This document shows positions 32,391-43,661 of a DNA stretch of 64,000 bases, piece by piece. A program made the translations under genes and the position numbers. This stretch comes from Antennarius striatus (taxonomy: Eukaryota; Chordata; Actinopteri; Lophiiformes; Antennariidae), in the NCBI RefSeq assembly GCF_040054535.1, contig NC_090796.1:8244501-8308500 (forward strand). The letters are read 5' to 3'. The notes beneath the pieces were generated by a model. The model saw nothing but the letters and a program-made list of their open reading frames with translations, ran no database searches and was not told the DNA's origin. How positions within the stretch are numbered: the first letter of the stretch is position 1; the number at the start of each line of letters is the position of its first letter.

Positions 32391-35214
32391 CACCTCACAG
32401 GTGAGCGCTTCAAACAGACTGGATTAACACCAGTTGAAGGAGCTCTGTGGCAGCTAGAACAAGAGAAAATAACTCTGGCTTCTTGTGTCTGAAAAGGTTT
32501 TTGTCAGTATTTGACGGAGGGTGATCTAGCCACCCTGAACTATGTCACTGAAACGAGAGGAGGCCAAAGACGAGGCCAGCCCTGCTGAAAGAGAGCAGCT
32601 CAGGATGTGAAGCAGCTGACCTGCTCCTCTGGGATTGGTTAATGGACCGAGCTGACCGGATGTGAACGAGGAAAAGGGCGACAGCAGCGACCGCAGGGAA
32701 AGGACAAACAGGCAGGAAGGGGACTGGGCCTTCAGCGCTTGTGCTGGTGTTTGCTGGACTCCTGTAGTTGGGTTTTCAAAATGCTCCGAGGAGAGACTTA
32801 TCACAGATAAGAGGCTGTAATACTGTGAAATGCTTCTTAAAATCTGTCCTATGTGGTTTAAATTACGTTGATGCCACCAACTGAAAGTGTAAAGTAGTTC
32901 TGCAGAGGTGTAAACTACTTTCTATTTATATACAGTATGGTTGTATACAAGAACAAAACAATATCCTGCTGAATGAATTTTAAAGAGCTCAAGATGAATT
33001 TAACGTGTCAGTTAATGACAAAATATAGAGGAAATAACATTTCACACCTACATTTTTAGAAGTTTTTTTCTAACACAAATACCCGACAGTCCATTTTTAA
33101 ATTTCATTTAGTAGTGCAATTAAGTTATAAAATACATTAATCTGTTTTACATCCAGATCTGGCCAGAAAAATCCCAGGCCACTTTTGTATTTAAGCCAGG
33201 ACTAAAACTTCCTGTGTGAAGGTTGAAGGAGGATGTTTTGAAACAGAGTTATTCTTCAGGCTGGAGGGATCTTACGATTAAAGTAAGAGTTCTTTAGTAA
33301 AATTTGCATCAGTCTTTAGGTCATCTGACAAACGGATTTTTATGCAATTTTCGGGAGCACATCTGCAACTTTATTCAAGTTGAGCTGAATAGTATTTGTA
33401 AGCAGAGGCAGGTCAAAGGCTGGACAAGAGAAGGTGGAAGAAATGATTCATATTAAATGGAATACCATCAGCAACAAAGGCTGGATTTTATTAGTGTTTT
33501 ATTCTGACTTCAAGTGTTCGACCATGTCCTATTATATTTGACTGCTGTATGTGAAACAAAACTAGATGTATTCATGACTGCTGCAGTTGGTGTTCAGATG
33601 AATACATAGAAAATTAAAAGTATATGTTGAGGCTTTGGTCTTCATGTACATAAGTAATATTTCACACACACCTTTCTCTTTTAAAACAAACAATTTATGG
33701 ACTTCTTGAGTAAAGTAATTTATTGGAATATTTAAATCTTTTTATTGTCTTAAAACAACCATTGTGGCTCTTCACTCTCACTTTTCAGGGCCAGTCCAGA
33801 TATTTGTGATCGACCCCTGCTGACCATACAGACTGAACATCAGAACAGTCTGCATGGTAAACCTCAGGATGGAGGGCACTTGACCATCTCAATAGCACAT
33901 CGTCATGACGATAGCTACCAGTAAAAGCGAGTGGTCTGTAACAACCGTTATCTGGCAGAGTTGAAGTGGCTTTTACAGCTGATCCATGAACGCTGAGACT
34001 TAACACATTTAGCCTCAATAGTGGTTAGATGTGTTAATGGGCAGAAGATGAGTGAAGCACCTGTGACATGTTGCCCCACAAAAAATCCTGCATTTTGCCG
34101 TGGGGCAAAATGCAGGATACTCATAAATCACTAAAATCCAGCTGAGGTTTTCTTTAGAGGTTAGAAACCTGCAGAAATCTTCTGCTGCTGATTCGGAAGA
34201 CAGAATTCAAATGCATCAAAACAGAGTAAACAGGACTGAAAATACTCAACATCTCTGCAAAAATGTATCCATGTCATGATTGTCTACAAGTAAAACTAGC
34301 AATATGCATTACCAAGATGTAACACATCTTTATAGTAGCTTCTACAGCTTCCTGTTAAGTTAGTTGTGATCAACAATACAACTTTGATTAGGAAACTGAA
34401 CAGCTTATAAAAAGAACGTCTGATTTCGTTTCTGGAGGTTAGAGATGCTGGCTTGTTGACATTTAATATATGTGGGTCAACGACAGTGAAGTGCAGCCTG
34501 GAGAAAAACAAATAAGGGCTATTCTTTCTTCTCAGTATGGCACCCTCAGGCAAAACCTGTTAAAGAAGACTGGATGTATGGAGCAGCATCTACATTTGAA
34601 TGTGTGTGCATGAAGCTCAGAACCACTTCAAACGAATTAGAGTCTACAATCATAAAATTAGATGCATTGCTGCAAGTTATTCTTTGTATAGTGTAGCTCA
34701 CAAAACAGACTTCACTGGTCCAGGACCATTCTGAATGTCAGTTCCACATGTATTGCTTGAATAGAGCTATTTCTGATATAAATTAATTCAACATTACCTA
34801 CAACCCTTCACAAAATATATTTTAGGGATCAAGTACAAATAGGAGAAGACAATTGTTCCTGCACAGCTTTCAAGAGTGTACTGAGGGGGTTAAAAACTAA
34901 AATGCAAAGTTTGAACCCACAAAAATAGTCTCTAAACATCTGTTTATATTACAAATTCAACAATGGTTCATATCCTAAATTGAAATATGAATCTGTGTGA
35001 TTGTGTTAGCTCTTGTCTGGCTGTCCATGAGACCTGACATAAACCGCTTCCTGGTTTGACTCAGACACACAAGCCTCCCGTCTTTCCATGGCGACCAAAG
35101 CCTCCAGGCTCGTGTGGAGGAATGCAGATGCCTGTATGCAGCAAGTGATCGAGGTCTCTGGTTGGGGTTCCCACTCACAGAACACCAGCTGAAAGAACAG
35201 GGGCTCTGCCGAGC
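32391..35214. other. Convergent 3' UTRs of anks3 and wdr24
   Basis: Tail-to-tail spacer, AT-rich, with no gene seen. Candidate poly(A) signals are a plus-strand ATTAAA near 33612 and a minus-strand AATAAA at 33745-33740, which would give wdr24 a 1.5-kb 3' UTR. A strong hairpin lies at 34085-34118. Confidence 0.45.
34071..34118. other. Strong hairpin with a competing alternative arm
   Basis: ATCCTGCATTTTGCC (34085-34099) and its exact reverse complement (34104-34118) form a 15-bp stem with a 4-base loop. TTGCCCCAC (34071-34079) is also an exact 9-base complement of 34100-34108, which overlaps the loop and second arm. The two folds exclude each other. The element is in the anks3/wdr24 3' UTR region. 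Confidence 0.6.
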
Positions 35215-38200
35215 TCAGGTGTACTCACACAGGTGACCGCAGCCAGCGGGACAGTGAGCGCTGCTCTTGAACCAGTTCATAATGTGTTCCAGATGTCCAC
35301 CGTGGCTGCAGCCCTGACACCACACAAACAGTCCCTTCACTACGTGGTGACACACCGCGCAGACACTGGCGCACTGGTGGCACCTGGAGGAGAGACACGT
35401 GGGTCAGAGGTCGGCACGAGTCAGAAATAAATCCAGCAGAGACTTGACTCAAATGAACAGACATAGCACTCTAAAGTCAACAGTGGTGCAGAATTCATAC
35501 CTGTCACAAATCCAGCCTTTGTTGCTCATTGGCCGCTTGCAGTTGCTGCAGTTGACGTGCAGCGTTGTGGACGTTTGGTTCAGGCAGGTGATAGCGCTGC
35601 ACGTACTCAGCTTTATGACTTCATTGGACACGTTCCACAACTCAAATCGTTGCAGCAGGTCTATGTAGGACATGTACCAGTGCTCCTGAAATAGAAGCAA
35701 AACTCTTTCAAGGTTTCCTGTTTGGTCTGAAGTCTTCCAAAATGCAAAGTTGGATTTTAGTCATAGACACATGGGCAACTTACAATAAAGACTCACATAA
35801 ACCCAAAACAAGCTTTAAATTTGTTTGATTGATTGATTTTTATATTCAGAATTTTTTTTATCTTGCTGTGTATATCAGAACATTTTGAGAAAAACATTTG
35901 GTTTTGAAAAACACAAACCCTAATAGTCTTTGTCATTGCATCGGCTAAGTTCTTGCCCAAGCATGTAAGACACCAGTGTTTCTTTCCATCTGACCTGGGT
36001 GAGCTCATCGATCTCTTTACGGATCCTGTCCCCCAGGACGATGAGCACCGACACGGCCATCTGCACGTCGCCCTGCTCTGCGTAGTAGCTCAGCATCTCT
36101 TGAACGATGGGGCAAAAGAAGCTGGCAGGCAGATGCGGGCTGAAGAGCGGCTGGGAAATGGAGATGAGCGAGAAGGACTCGATAGGCGTCAGACATGTGA
36201 CCTCTGCCTCATTGCCGCTGACGTGTGGAGAATCTGCCTTGTCCTGCTGAAGGTGCTCCGGAGCAGACGGGTTATCAATGATCTCATGGCGTAGCTGGAA
36301 GGCCTCTTGGGGCAGCGTGTACTCCTGCTCTTCTGTTACGATAATAGGAGCAAAGATATTATTAGACAAAAATGTGCTGAGTATGGAGTCAGGTATGAAT
36401 AGCATTTCCTGAGGTAAGCGTCTCTTATTTTCACACAGATACAGAATATGACTGACCTGCTTGGTTGTCATGCTCCACAGAGTAGAGGTCATCATCATCC
36501 AACTCTGCATCACCGAACATGTACTCGGCTTGGCCCTCGCTGCCCTCCGTCTCCTCGTTTTCTGAAGAGAATGGAATGAATATCTTATGCATACAAATAT
36601 TAAGTATGATACAGAGAACAAGGACGGTCATTGGTTTCCAAAACCTCAAAAGGCCACTCTCACCTTCATTATTATTGTTGATGTGTGAGTTCCCCGGCTC
36701 CAGATGAATGTTATCCTGCCTGCTGTCACCTTTACTGCGTTCCAATCTGCTCTCTGTGCCCATCCCTGAACCCATTTCCTTCATGCTGAAACTAAAAGGA
36801 GTTCAAATATTTGTGTTTAAATATTCAGGATTACTGTTGGGTAAACACAGATTAAATTTCTACTTTACCTGTTCATCAAAGGCAAGGTACCCAGTTTACT
36901 GAGGTTGGAATTTGAACCAGGGGTTGTGAGGTTTGCAGGGTCAGAGAACATAATTCTCAGCATGGTCCATGTAGTGGAAACCTTTGAATAAAATTTAAAA
37001 AATGGTTACTGATTACAACCAAAAAAACTTTTGACAGCACATTGTTATTGGAACTATTGTACAACAAAGTTATACATCCATCCATTTTCTTGTAGACAAG
37101 TTGACCTTAATCGTCTTGTCTACAGTCACTTTTCTGCCTTGCGGGTCATGGGCTATCCCACCTTGCTATGGGCAAGAGGCAGGGGACACCCCAGACGTGT
37201 CCCCAGTGCATTACGAGGCACACATCAGAATACTTTTTCCCTTGAGTGAATAGAGTTAAAGATCTAACTGGATGTTAAATTTCATTGTTTTCATTTCCCA
37301 AATATTTAGTAAAAAAAAAAAGAAGTCAATTATTACACTAATTCTGGTGATAAACATGAAAGTCTTCTGCAGTTTGATTTATTTTAACACTGAATATCTT
37401 TAAGCTTTGGAATTTTGATCACAAAACACCACCAAGATAATTTAAAACTGAATAAAAAATTAAATTAATACATAAGGAAACTGATTGGCAGGTACAGCCC
37501 CCGGCAGCTAATTACTTTATCAAAAGCGTGTTTTGTAATAATACACTGCATATATGAATTACTTAAAACCGTCATTTCTAAATGATGCTTGTACACTGAA
37601 ATTAAAAACCTAGCTACATTATTAAGGAAAGAACTACGCAGAGAGTAGAGATCTGGTTCTGTTCTGCTCTGTCTGACCTGAGGTCTTTTCAGCTCCCGCG
37701 CCACCTTTGCATTATGATCACAGAGCTCAGCGAACGGCTTCCCGCTGAGGAGGTAGAGTTGTGCTGTCTCGACAAACCAGTCCATCCGGTTCCTGTCCAG
37801 GTCTGTTTCAAAGACACTAAGAACACTGGACACATTTGCAAACTGTTCTGTCAAATCAGGCTTCTTGAAGAAGAAGATGGGGTTGCGGCGATCGCCTCCT
37901 GGGTAAGGCTTTCTACTGGCGTCACTGTTGATCAGACTCTCCTTGGCTGCAAAGGCCAAGTCTCCAAAGAGTCCGAAGCACAGCCCCTCTGGGTTGGCCT
38001 TGTCTACAGGACGCGTGGCGTCCTTGAACATGTGTTGGTAGAGTGTACTGTCCTTCGAGCCAGAGAGAAGGAAATGTGGGTCATGTTGGTGGCGCCACAC
38101 AATACCAGTGGTCACATCCTTGTGTTCCTCAAAGGTCGCAAAGGGGATGAAAGGTCTGCGTACATCCCACACATAGATGTTGTGATCTACCATCATGGAA

Positions 38201-39403
38201 CAGGTGGCTAAATGATATTTCCTCTCAGGCCTCCACTTGACCCGCGCCACAGAAGCAATTGTCTGGACACAGTAGACCTCTTTGGCTCGGTTAGTGGTCA
38301 TGTCCCACACCTTCACCATCTTGTCCCTGCCTCCAGTAGCCAGCCATCCCCTAACATTGAAAAAAAAGGAACAAGCTATTAACAAATGAAAATAATAAAC
38401 ATACAACTACGGCATTTCAACTGCAATTAATACATTCATCTGGACATAAAAGAAAAACCTCAAACTCCAGATTTGCTCTGTATCATCAGGTCATTTTGTT
38501 TCACCTGTCATCAGGATGCCAGTCGCAGCAGAACACAGGACCAGTGTGTGCAGTGAACATTCGCTCATAGCGATCGGGTCGCCTGATGTCCCACAGCTGG
38601 ACATTACCGTTCTCAAAGGATGCAGCAAATGTGAAATAATCCTTCATGCTGAACTGGACATCCCTTACACTCTCTGACTGCCCTAGAAAAAAAGGGGTGG
38701 GAAAATACCTGATAAACACTAAAGTTCACAGATACATAGTTTGTTTCCTACTTTCACACTAAACTATGAAGACATTTGATTCTAGATATACTTGAATGAT
38801 CCCAAACTGGAAAATTCACAAAAATAAATACTATGATGTATTTTGTGTCATGCAAAATACTCAGGAATTGTATAGGCCTTGTGGAAAATGTATAGTTACG
38901 AGCTTTTGCTCTGAATTTGTACCTGAGAAAGTGCTGACAGACTCTTTTTTGCGCAGATCGAAGCACTTCATGAATCCGTCCTGTGAGCCGCTTAGCAGCA
39001 TGTAAACCTCAGTAGGGTGGAAGCACACCTTGTTGACAGTACGTTTGTGTTCAGTAAACAGCTGGTCCTGCTTATTGCGAGAGGGTTTTCCTAGGTTCCA
39101 GGTGACAACCGCTCCGTTGGTGGCAGCCGTAGCCAGCAGGTTCTCCTCCATCTGGTGCCACATAACATCAGCACAGCTGAAGTTGAGAGAAGGCTTGCGC
39201 CCGACGCGAAGATTCAGCTTCTCTACGAACTGCTCCTCCTCTAGCGTGTAGATCTTAAAGATGTTACGACCAGCCACCACCACCTGAGTGGCATCACGGC
39301 ACACACTGATGGCATTGGCAGGAGCGTCCAAGTGGCAGAACATAGTTCGGCCAGTGACAGAACTGCTGCTGAGGGCTGTGGTAACCCGTGACATCCTCTC
39401 CAT
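35215..39403 (-). CDS. wdr24: GATOR2 complex subunit WDR24
   Basis: WDR24 is a subunit of GATOR2, which opposes GATOR1 and so lets amino acids activate mTORC1 at the lysosome. Nine coding exons on the minus strand: 39403-38923, 38682-38505, 38350-37678, 36981-36869, 36791-36664, 36561-36457, 36332-35995, 35685-35501, 35383-35215, giving 789 aa (human 790). The N-terminus [11 protein letters not shown] precedes WD40 repeats over about residues 60-360 ([95 protein letters not shown]). Then come an acidic linker, a helical block with [19 protein letters not shown], and the C-terminal zinc-binding RING-type part with Cys/His pairs ([34 protein letters not shown]) ending HLCEYT. A non-coding first exon probably lies near 41231-41265. 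Confidence 0.97.
37075..37235. repeat. Fragment of a dispersed fish repeat
   Basis: CATCCATTTTCTTGTAGAC, GGTCATGGGCTATCCCACC and GGGCAAGAGGCAGGGGACACC resemble, in order, a very common teleost interspersed repeat (ATCCATTTTCT...GGAGCCTATCCCA...GGGCGAGAGGCGGGGTACACC). I do not know its class with certainty. It lies in a wdr24 intron. Confidence 0.5.
38781..38820 (-). repeat. Solo SINE/LINE-type tail
   Basis: On the minus strand GTGAATTTTCCAGTTTGGGA, then TCATTCAAGTATATCTAG, the same layout as the tails after the tRNA at 23683 and at the end of the SINE at 40386. It lies in a wdr24 intron and is probably a 5'-truncated retroelement copy. Confidence 0.4.
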
Positions 39404-40385
39404 GTTTCTGGAGTAGACAACATTTTTCAAGAGCTCAATAACAATTAAGTTGTCAAGATGCATCAAAATTGCTCCAAATTTATTTGAGCAACATACAGAA
39501 AAGACCAACAAACTTTTAAATCATTTTAAAGCAGTTCAACAATTTGCCACCTGGTGGCGCCAAAGCAAAATCTGACGTACAGATTCATATTGAACTTCTT
39601 GTGGGAGGCAAGGAATGTGTAGCCACGTACACAATGTATTTGAACAATTTAAGCCATCCGGTAGGTGTACAACTTACTTGGTGAGGAATCACACGCCTGA
39701 TCAGCAACGTCTGCAGCAGCACAGAGTCCTCTGCATTTACTCCCATGAGAGTCAACTTGCCAGTGAGAGACTGGAATGTGACGAACACACGCCAAACAAT
39801 CTGTGTTCATAACCAGGACACACGTGTGTATTAGAAACTAGATCAAACAGGACATACTAAAATGTTGTGTATAATGTAGGCCTTTGTTACACATCATATC
39901 TGACACTAATGGACGTATGGCAGCACCACTTATAGCTGTGAACTTAACAAGACAATCATAACACAGCCACATCAGTTATTATAGGATAATCACCTTATTA
40001 CATCCCGCGAAGGGAATGTACTGTAATCACATCCCGCTTCAAAGCGGTGACGTATTGTAATTGTCAGTGTTCGTCCGTTCACCAAATATCTTCGCAACCA
40101 TTGCAGATAGAAAGATGAAACAAAAAGCACATTACTCGGGTGGTGATGAAAATGAGATGATGACCTTGAGGAAACTAGGTCAAGGTCAAATTTCAACTTT
40201 TGTACACTCAGGAACCGGATAAGATAGAAAGACGAGGAAGAAGGCCAGTGTGAGTAAGATCATAGATCAAAGCTAGTGCTTTGATCTACCTATTCTTTGA
40301 TTTAGGTAAGGGTAAAATTTTGAATTCAGGGGTGTCGCAGGATGTTGCAGTCTCTGATTGCCTTGTTTTTTAGTTATGTATGCAC

Positions 40386-40724
40386 TGAGCAGTGGCTCAG
40401 TGGTGGAGCGGGTTGTCCAATGTTCCAAGATCGGCGGTTTGATTCCCGCTCCCACCCCAAAAAAAGTGTGTGTGAGTGTGAGCTGACAGTGGGAGCTCAC
40501 CTCCAGAGCACTGTTGAGGTGCCCTTCAGCAAGGCACCGCTGCTCATTTGGCCACTCCACCTCCCACTGCATGCTTACAGCCCCCCTTGTGTGTGGTTGT
40601 GTGTATTGTGTGTATTACAGGGACCTGTACACATGCGTGGGATTGATTGATGACTAACATACTAGAGTGTGCATTCTTAATTTCCCTTCGGGGATTATAA
40701 CAGTATATAATTTTTTTTTTTTTT
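40386..40724 (+). mobile_element. tRNA-derived SINE
   Basis: The 5' head has RNA polymerase III boxes: A-box-like GTGGCTCAGTGGTGGAGC (from 40392) and B-box-like GGTTTGATTCC (40436-40446). The body includes TGTTGAGGTGCCCTTCAGCA and AGGCACCG, the central domain typical of many fish SINEs. The 3' end is AATTTCCCTTCGGGGATTAT followed by an A/T-rich tail and a T run. Target-site duplications are not obvious. It lies in the wdr24 5' region, probably in intron 1. The exact family name would need a repeat library. Confidence 0.75.
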
Positions 40725-41262
40725 AATTCAAAGCAGTCCCACCACCGCATGTTATTGTTATGACTGTGTCTCTTTATTGGTTTACTTTTTACATTCTGTT
40801 AATATCCTCCCTGTTTCATCTATGTGTTGTTTTGCTGCAGGTGATTGCTGTTGTGTGTTAACATGAATATATGATTAAGTCAAACACTAAACGAGTATTA
40901 GAAATCTTCGGGGAGTCCACAGTTCGATGGAGCGAATCGTGTTTGTCTTCCACTACTTGGTGTTCTGGTGGTGTTATTCTTTGACTACGTCCCCTGTTGT
41001 GCTGCTACAATAAGCTGTAATCAATACAGTATTCAAGTCCAACACACAACTGTACGTGATGCTAAAGCTAGCTAGCTAAACCAACACAGCCCCTTTTGCA
41101 AACATAAAATGTGTACAAAAAACTTTTCAATTATGCTAAATAATTACACAAATGTAGTAATGCGTAACCTACTGACAACTTGTTTCAATGCAAAACAACA
41201 ACAGATGAGCTGAAGGGACAACACTTACTCAAAAGTGCTGCTAGGTTGCTGCTGTTGTTGTC

Positions 41263-41297
41263 CCGGAAGTAGTACGATGACGTCAAATCTCGCGAGA
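41263..41297. promoter_or_regulatory. Bidirectional wdr24 / HhH-gene core promoter elements
   Basis: Within 35 bp lie an ETS core CCGGAAGT (41263-41270), a perfect palindromic CRE TGACGTCA (41278-41285) and the palindromic housekeeping motif TCTCGCGAGA (41288-41297). They sit between the likely non-coding first exon of wdr24 (minus; donor TTTTGA|gtaagt at about 41230) and the plus-strand gene starting at 41509. There is no TATA box. This fits a TATA-less divergent promoter. Confidence 0.75.
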
Positions 41298-41508
41298 TGT
41301 GACCGAGTTTTAACGGAAATACCGTCACTCGACTTTATTTAAAAGTTTATCGGGTTCTATCGAGCGATTTGGATTTGTTGAGAGTTAGGTATCATTTTAA
41401 TGCGGCATGTGTGTAAAGCAGCAAACTGAGGATGTGTGATTAATGGGGGTGAGCTGATCGTGTCGTGTTGATAAGCCTCTGTGTTTGTAGGTGCTGCTTC
41501 CTGCTGTC

Positions 41509-43661
41509 ATGAGCTCTCTGTTTGCCTGTGAGGACCCAGCAACGTGGAGGAGCGTGTATGAGAAATACTGGGATGTTGTGGAGGCCAGGGTTAAAGGAAA
41601 GAAACCCGGAAAGCTGCTGAGCCTTGACAAGTGGTAAATCCGTTTTCACTTGATGCAGTTTTCTAATTAACCTGTTCTAATGATTCAACCATCCAACGGG
41701 GACCTCTGGTACTTTGTGGAGACCATCGAGCTGCTATCACCTCCTGCAGACTTGATGCATATCCAGACAGGAGAGTCTGGCAATATTCCTGAGAAATCTT
41801 AGCCCATTACTCATGAACAAGCCTCTATTTCTGGAATGTTTATGGGTTTATATACAGTATTTTCTGCACAATAAGTCACACCTAAAAGCCTAACATTTTC
41901 TCCAAAAACAACGGTGCGCCTTATATAGGGAAAAGGTTTTAGAAAAGGCCATTCATTGAATGTGCGCCTTATAATCCAGTGCGCCTTATCGTGTGGAAAA
42001 TACTGCACTGAAATAAACATGGCAAAACGCTTTCTTCCAGGACTGACTGATACTTCAGTCACAATAGCGGGGCGTTATTTGAGCCAAAGTCTTGTGCTTT
42101 CAGGTCAGCATCTTGGAGTTCAGTCACTGAATCTTAATGTATATTTAGACCTTAATGATGCAAAACATTTGCAGTAAATCTATTTAAGTTGGCACACCAT
42201 CTGATTTGCAAATGTGTGCTCTGTGAGGGATGCTATTCAGAGGGCTGATAAATATTGAAATTGCAGTAGTCGATAAAAGTAGCTTTTTTTGTGGAATGTG
42301 GAGAAAAGACTTCAAATATATTTATTCAGTAACCCCAAAACACAATGAGGGGTGAATAATTTTGCTTCCTGTTATGCATGATTATAATCCATATGAAGTG
42401 TTGTGCGAATTGATATGACAGCGTTGTTTTGATGTAATAATAAATTTAATAATTCTGTTTCATTTGTCTGCAGGTACCAAGAGGACCTGCCTGAACTCAT
42501 CTCAAGTCGATCTGATAAACACCTAACTCTGTCAGAGCTTGTAAAAATGATGGAGTGGAAACTCACAGTAAGTAGAGTCTGTACACCAGTCAGAATATAA
42601 TAATCCAGAACAACGTTATTGCGTTCACACAAAAAATGCTGTCACACCGCTCCAGTACATATTCCCTCCGGCAAACTGTCTGGTAGATCTGTGAAGAGAC
42701 ACTGACAGCAGTCAGTCCGTCAGCTGTGTCCTGGAGTGGCCCTGTGTGTTTTTCTGCAGAGAGGGAAGTTCAGACCACGGCTGCAGCAGCTGGTGGAATC
42801 CAACAGTGAGGAAACAGTGAAGAAATGTTCCAGAAAGGCCTTCAACTTCCTGCCTGACGTGCAGGCAGCAATAGCAGAGCTCAGCTCCCTGAAAGGAGTC
42901 GGTCCAGCCACTGCTTCAGGTCAGAAGAGCATAAATATATAGTCAAGATTACTGGATTATAAAAAGATTTACACACTCAAACACTTTCATTGCAGTTGAG
43001 CGGCTAGGACCCTCTGCTCTCTGCCTAAATAGTTTGCATTTACTCTGCTTCATCCAACTTGGCTTCAGGCTCACTGGTCTTTTGTTCCAGCTGTGTTGGC
43101 AGCAGGAGCTCCAGTACACACTGCATTCATGTCAGATGAAGCCATGGAGAGTGTCCCGGGACTGAAGCCCATCCAGTACACAGCCAAGCATTACAAACTC
43201 TACCTGGACAAAATGGTTGAGAGGACGAAAAAACTTAACAAAGGTGAAGTAATGATGGGGTTTGGGTTATTATGAAGACATCTGCACTGGGCTGCTGTGG
43301 TGTTATGATGCTGTTTCATCTCCTTTCTGCTATGTTTTATACAAAGAGTGTTACATTTATTTAATTTTTTGAATTACCCTGAACAGGAAAATGTCTGTTT
43401 AGGTCTAACCGATACAGACAACTTAGTAGAAGCAAATTTAATATTATTAGTCAGTGTAAAAAATGAAAGGCTCTTCTCTCCTCCTCAGTGGATCCAAAGC
43501 AGGACTGGACGCCCCACCGGGTGGAGCTGTGTTTATGGGCGATGACAGTGGCTGAACAGCAGCAGCTCTCCCTGCTGAAAGATGTTGTGAAGGGCAGCAG
43601 CATGACAGAGAAGAGCTCTGAAACTGACCAGAGACCAGCAAAGAAGCTTAAAACAAAATAG
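41509..43661 (+). CDS. Uncharacterised conserved protein with a helix-hairpin-helix motif
   Basis: Five exons, 41509-41633, 42474-42567, 42760-42919, 43091-43243 and 43489-43661, encode 234 aa with frame closing exactly. I do not have a name for it. The N-terminal part is helical (WRSVYEKYWDVVEARVKGKK, WYQEDLPELISSR, LTLSELVKMMEWKLTRGKFR). At about residues 110-130 is AELSSLKGVGPATASAVLAA, a helix-hairpin-helix (LxxLxGVGPxTA) of the type in DNA glycosylases and other non-sequence-specific DNA binders, followed by FMSDEAMESVPG. No catalytic HhH-GPD aspartate context is clear. The C-terminus is KKLKTK, possibly a nuclear localisation signal. DNA binding is inferred. An ATTAAA signal lies at 43691-43696. 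Confidence 0.85.
41855..42005. mobile_element. Small palindromic MITE with GCGCCTTATA units
   Basis: The ends form an imperfect 21-bp terminal inverted repeat: CAGTATTTTCTGCACAATAAG on the left and, on the other strand, CAGTATTTTCCACACGATAAG on the right. Inside, GCGCCTTAT occurs three times (near 41917, 41964 and 41981). It is about 151 bp with no coding sequence. This family is widespread in vertebrate genomes. It lies in intron 1 of the HhH gene. Confidence 0.7.

Noticed and set aside
37714-38211. 165-codon plus-strand frame
   Set aside because: It is the antisense shadow of the large wdr24 exon 38350-37678.
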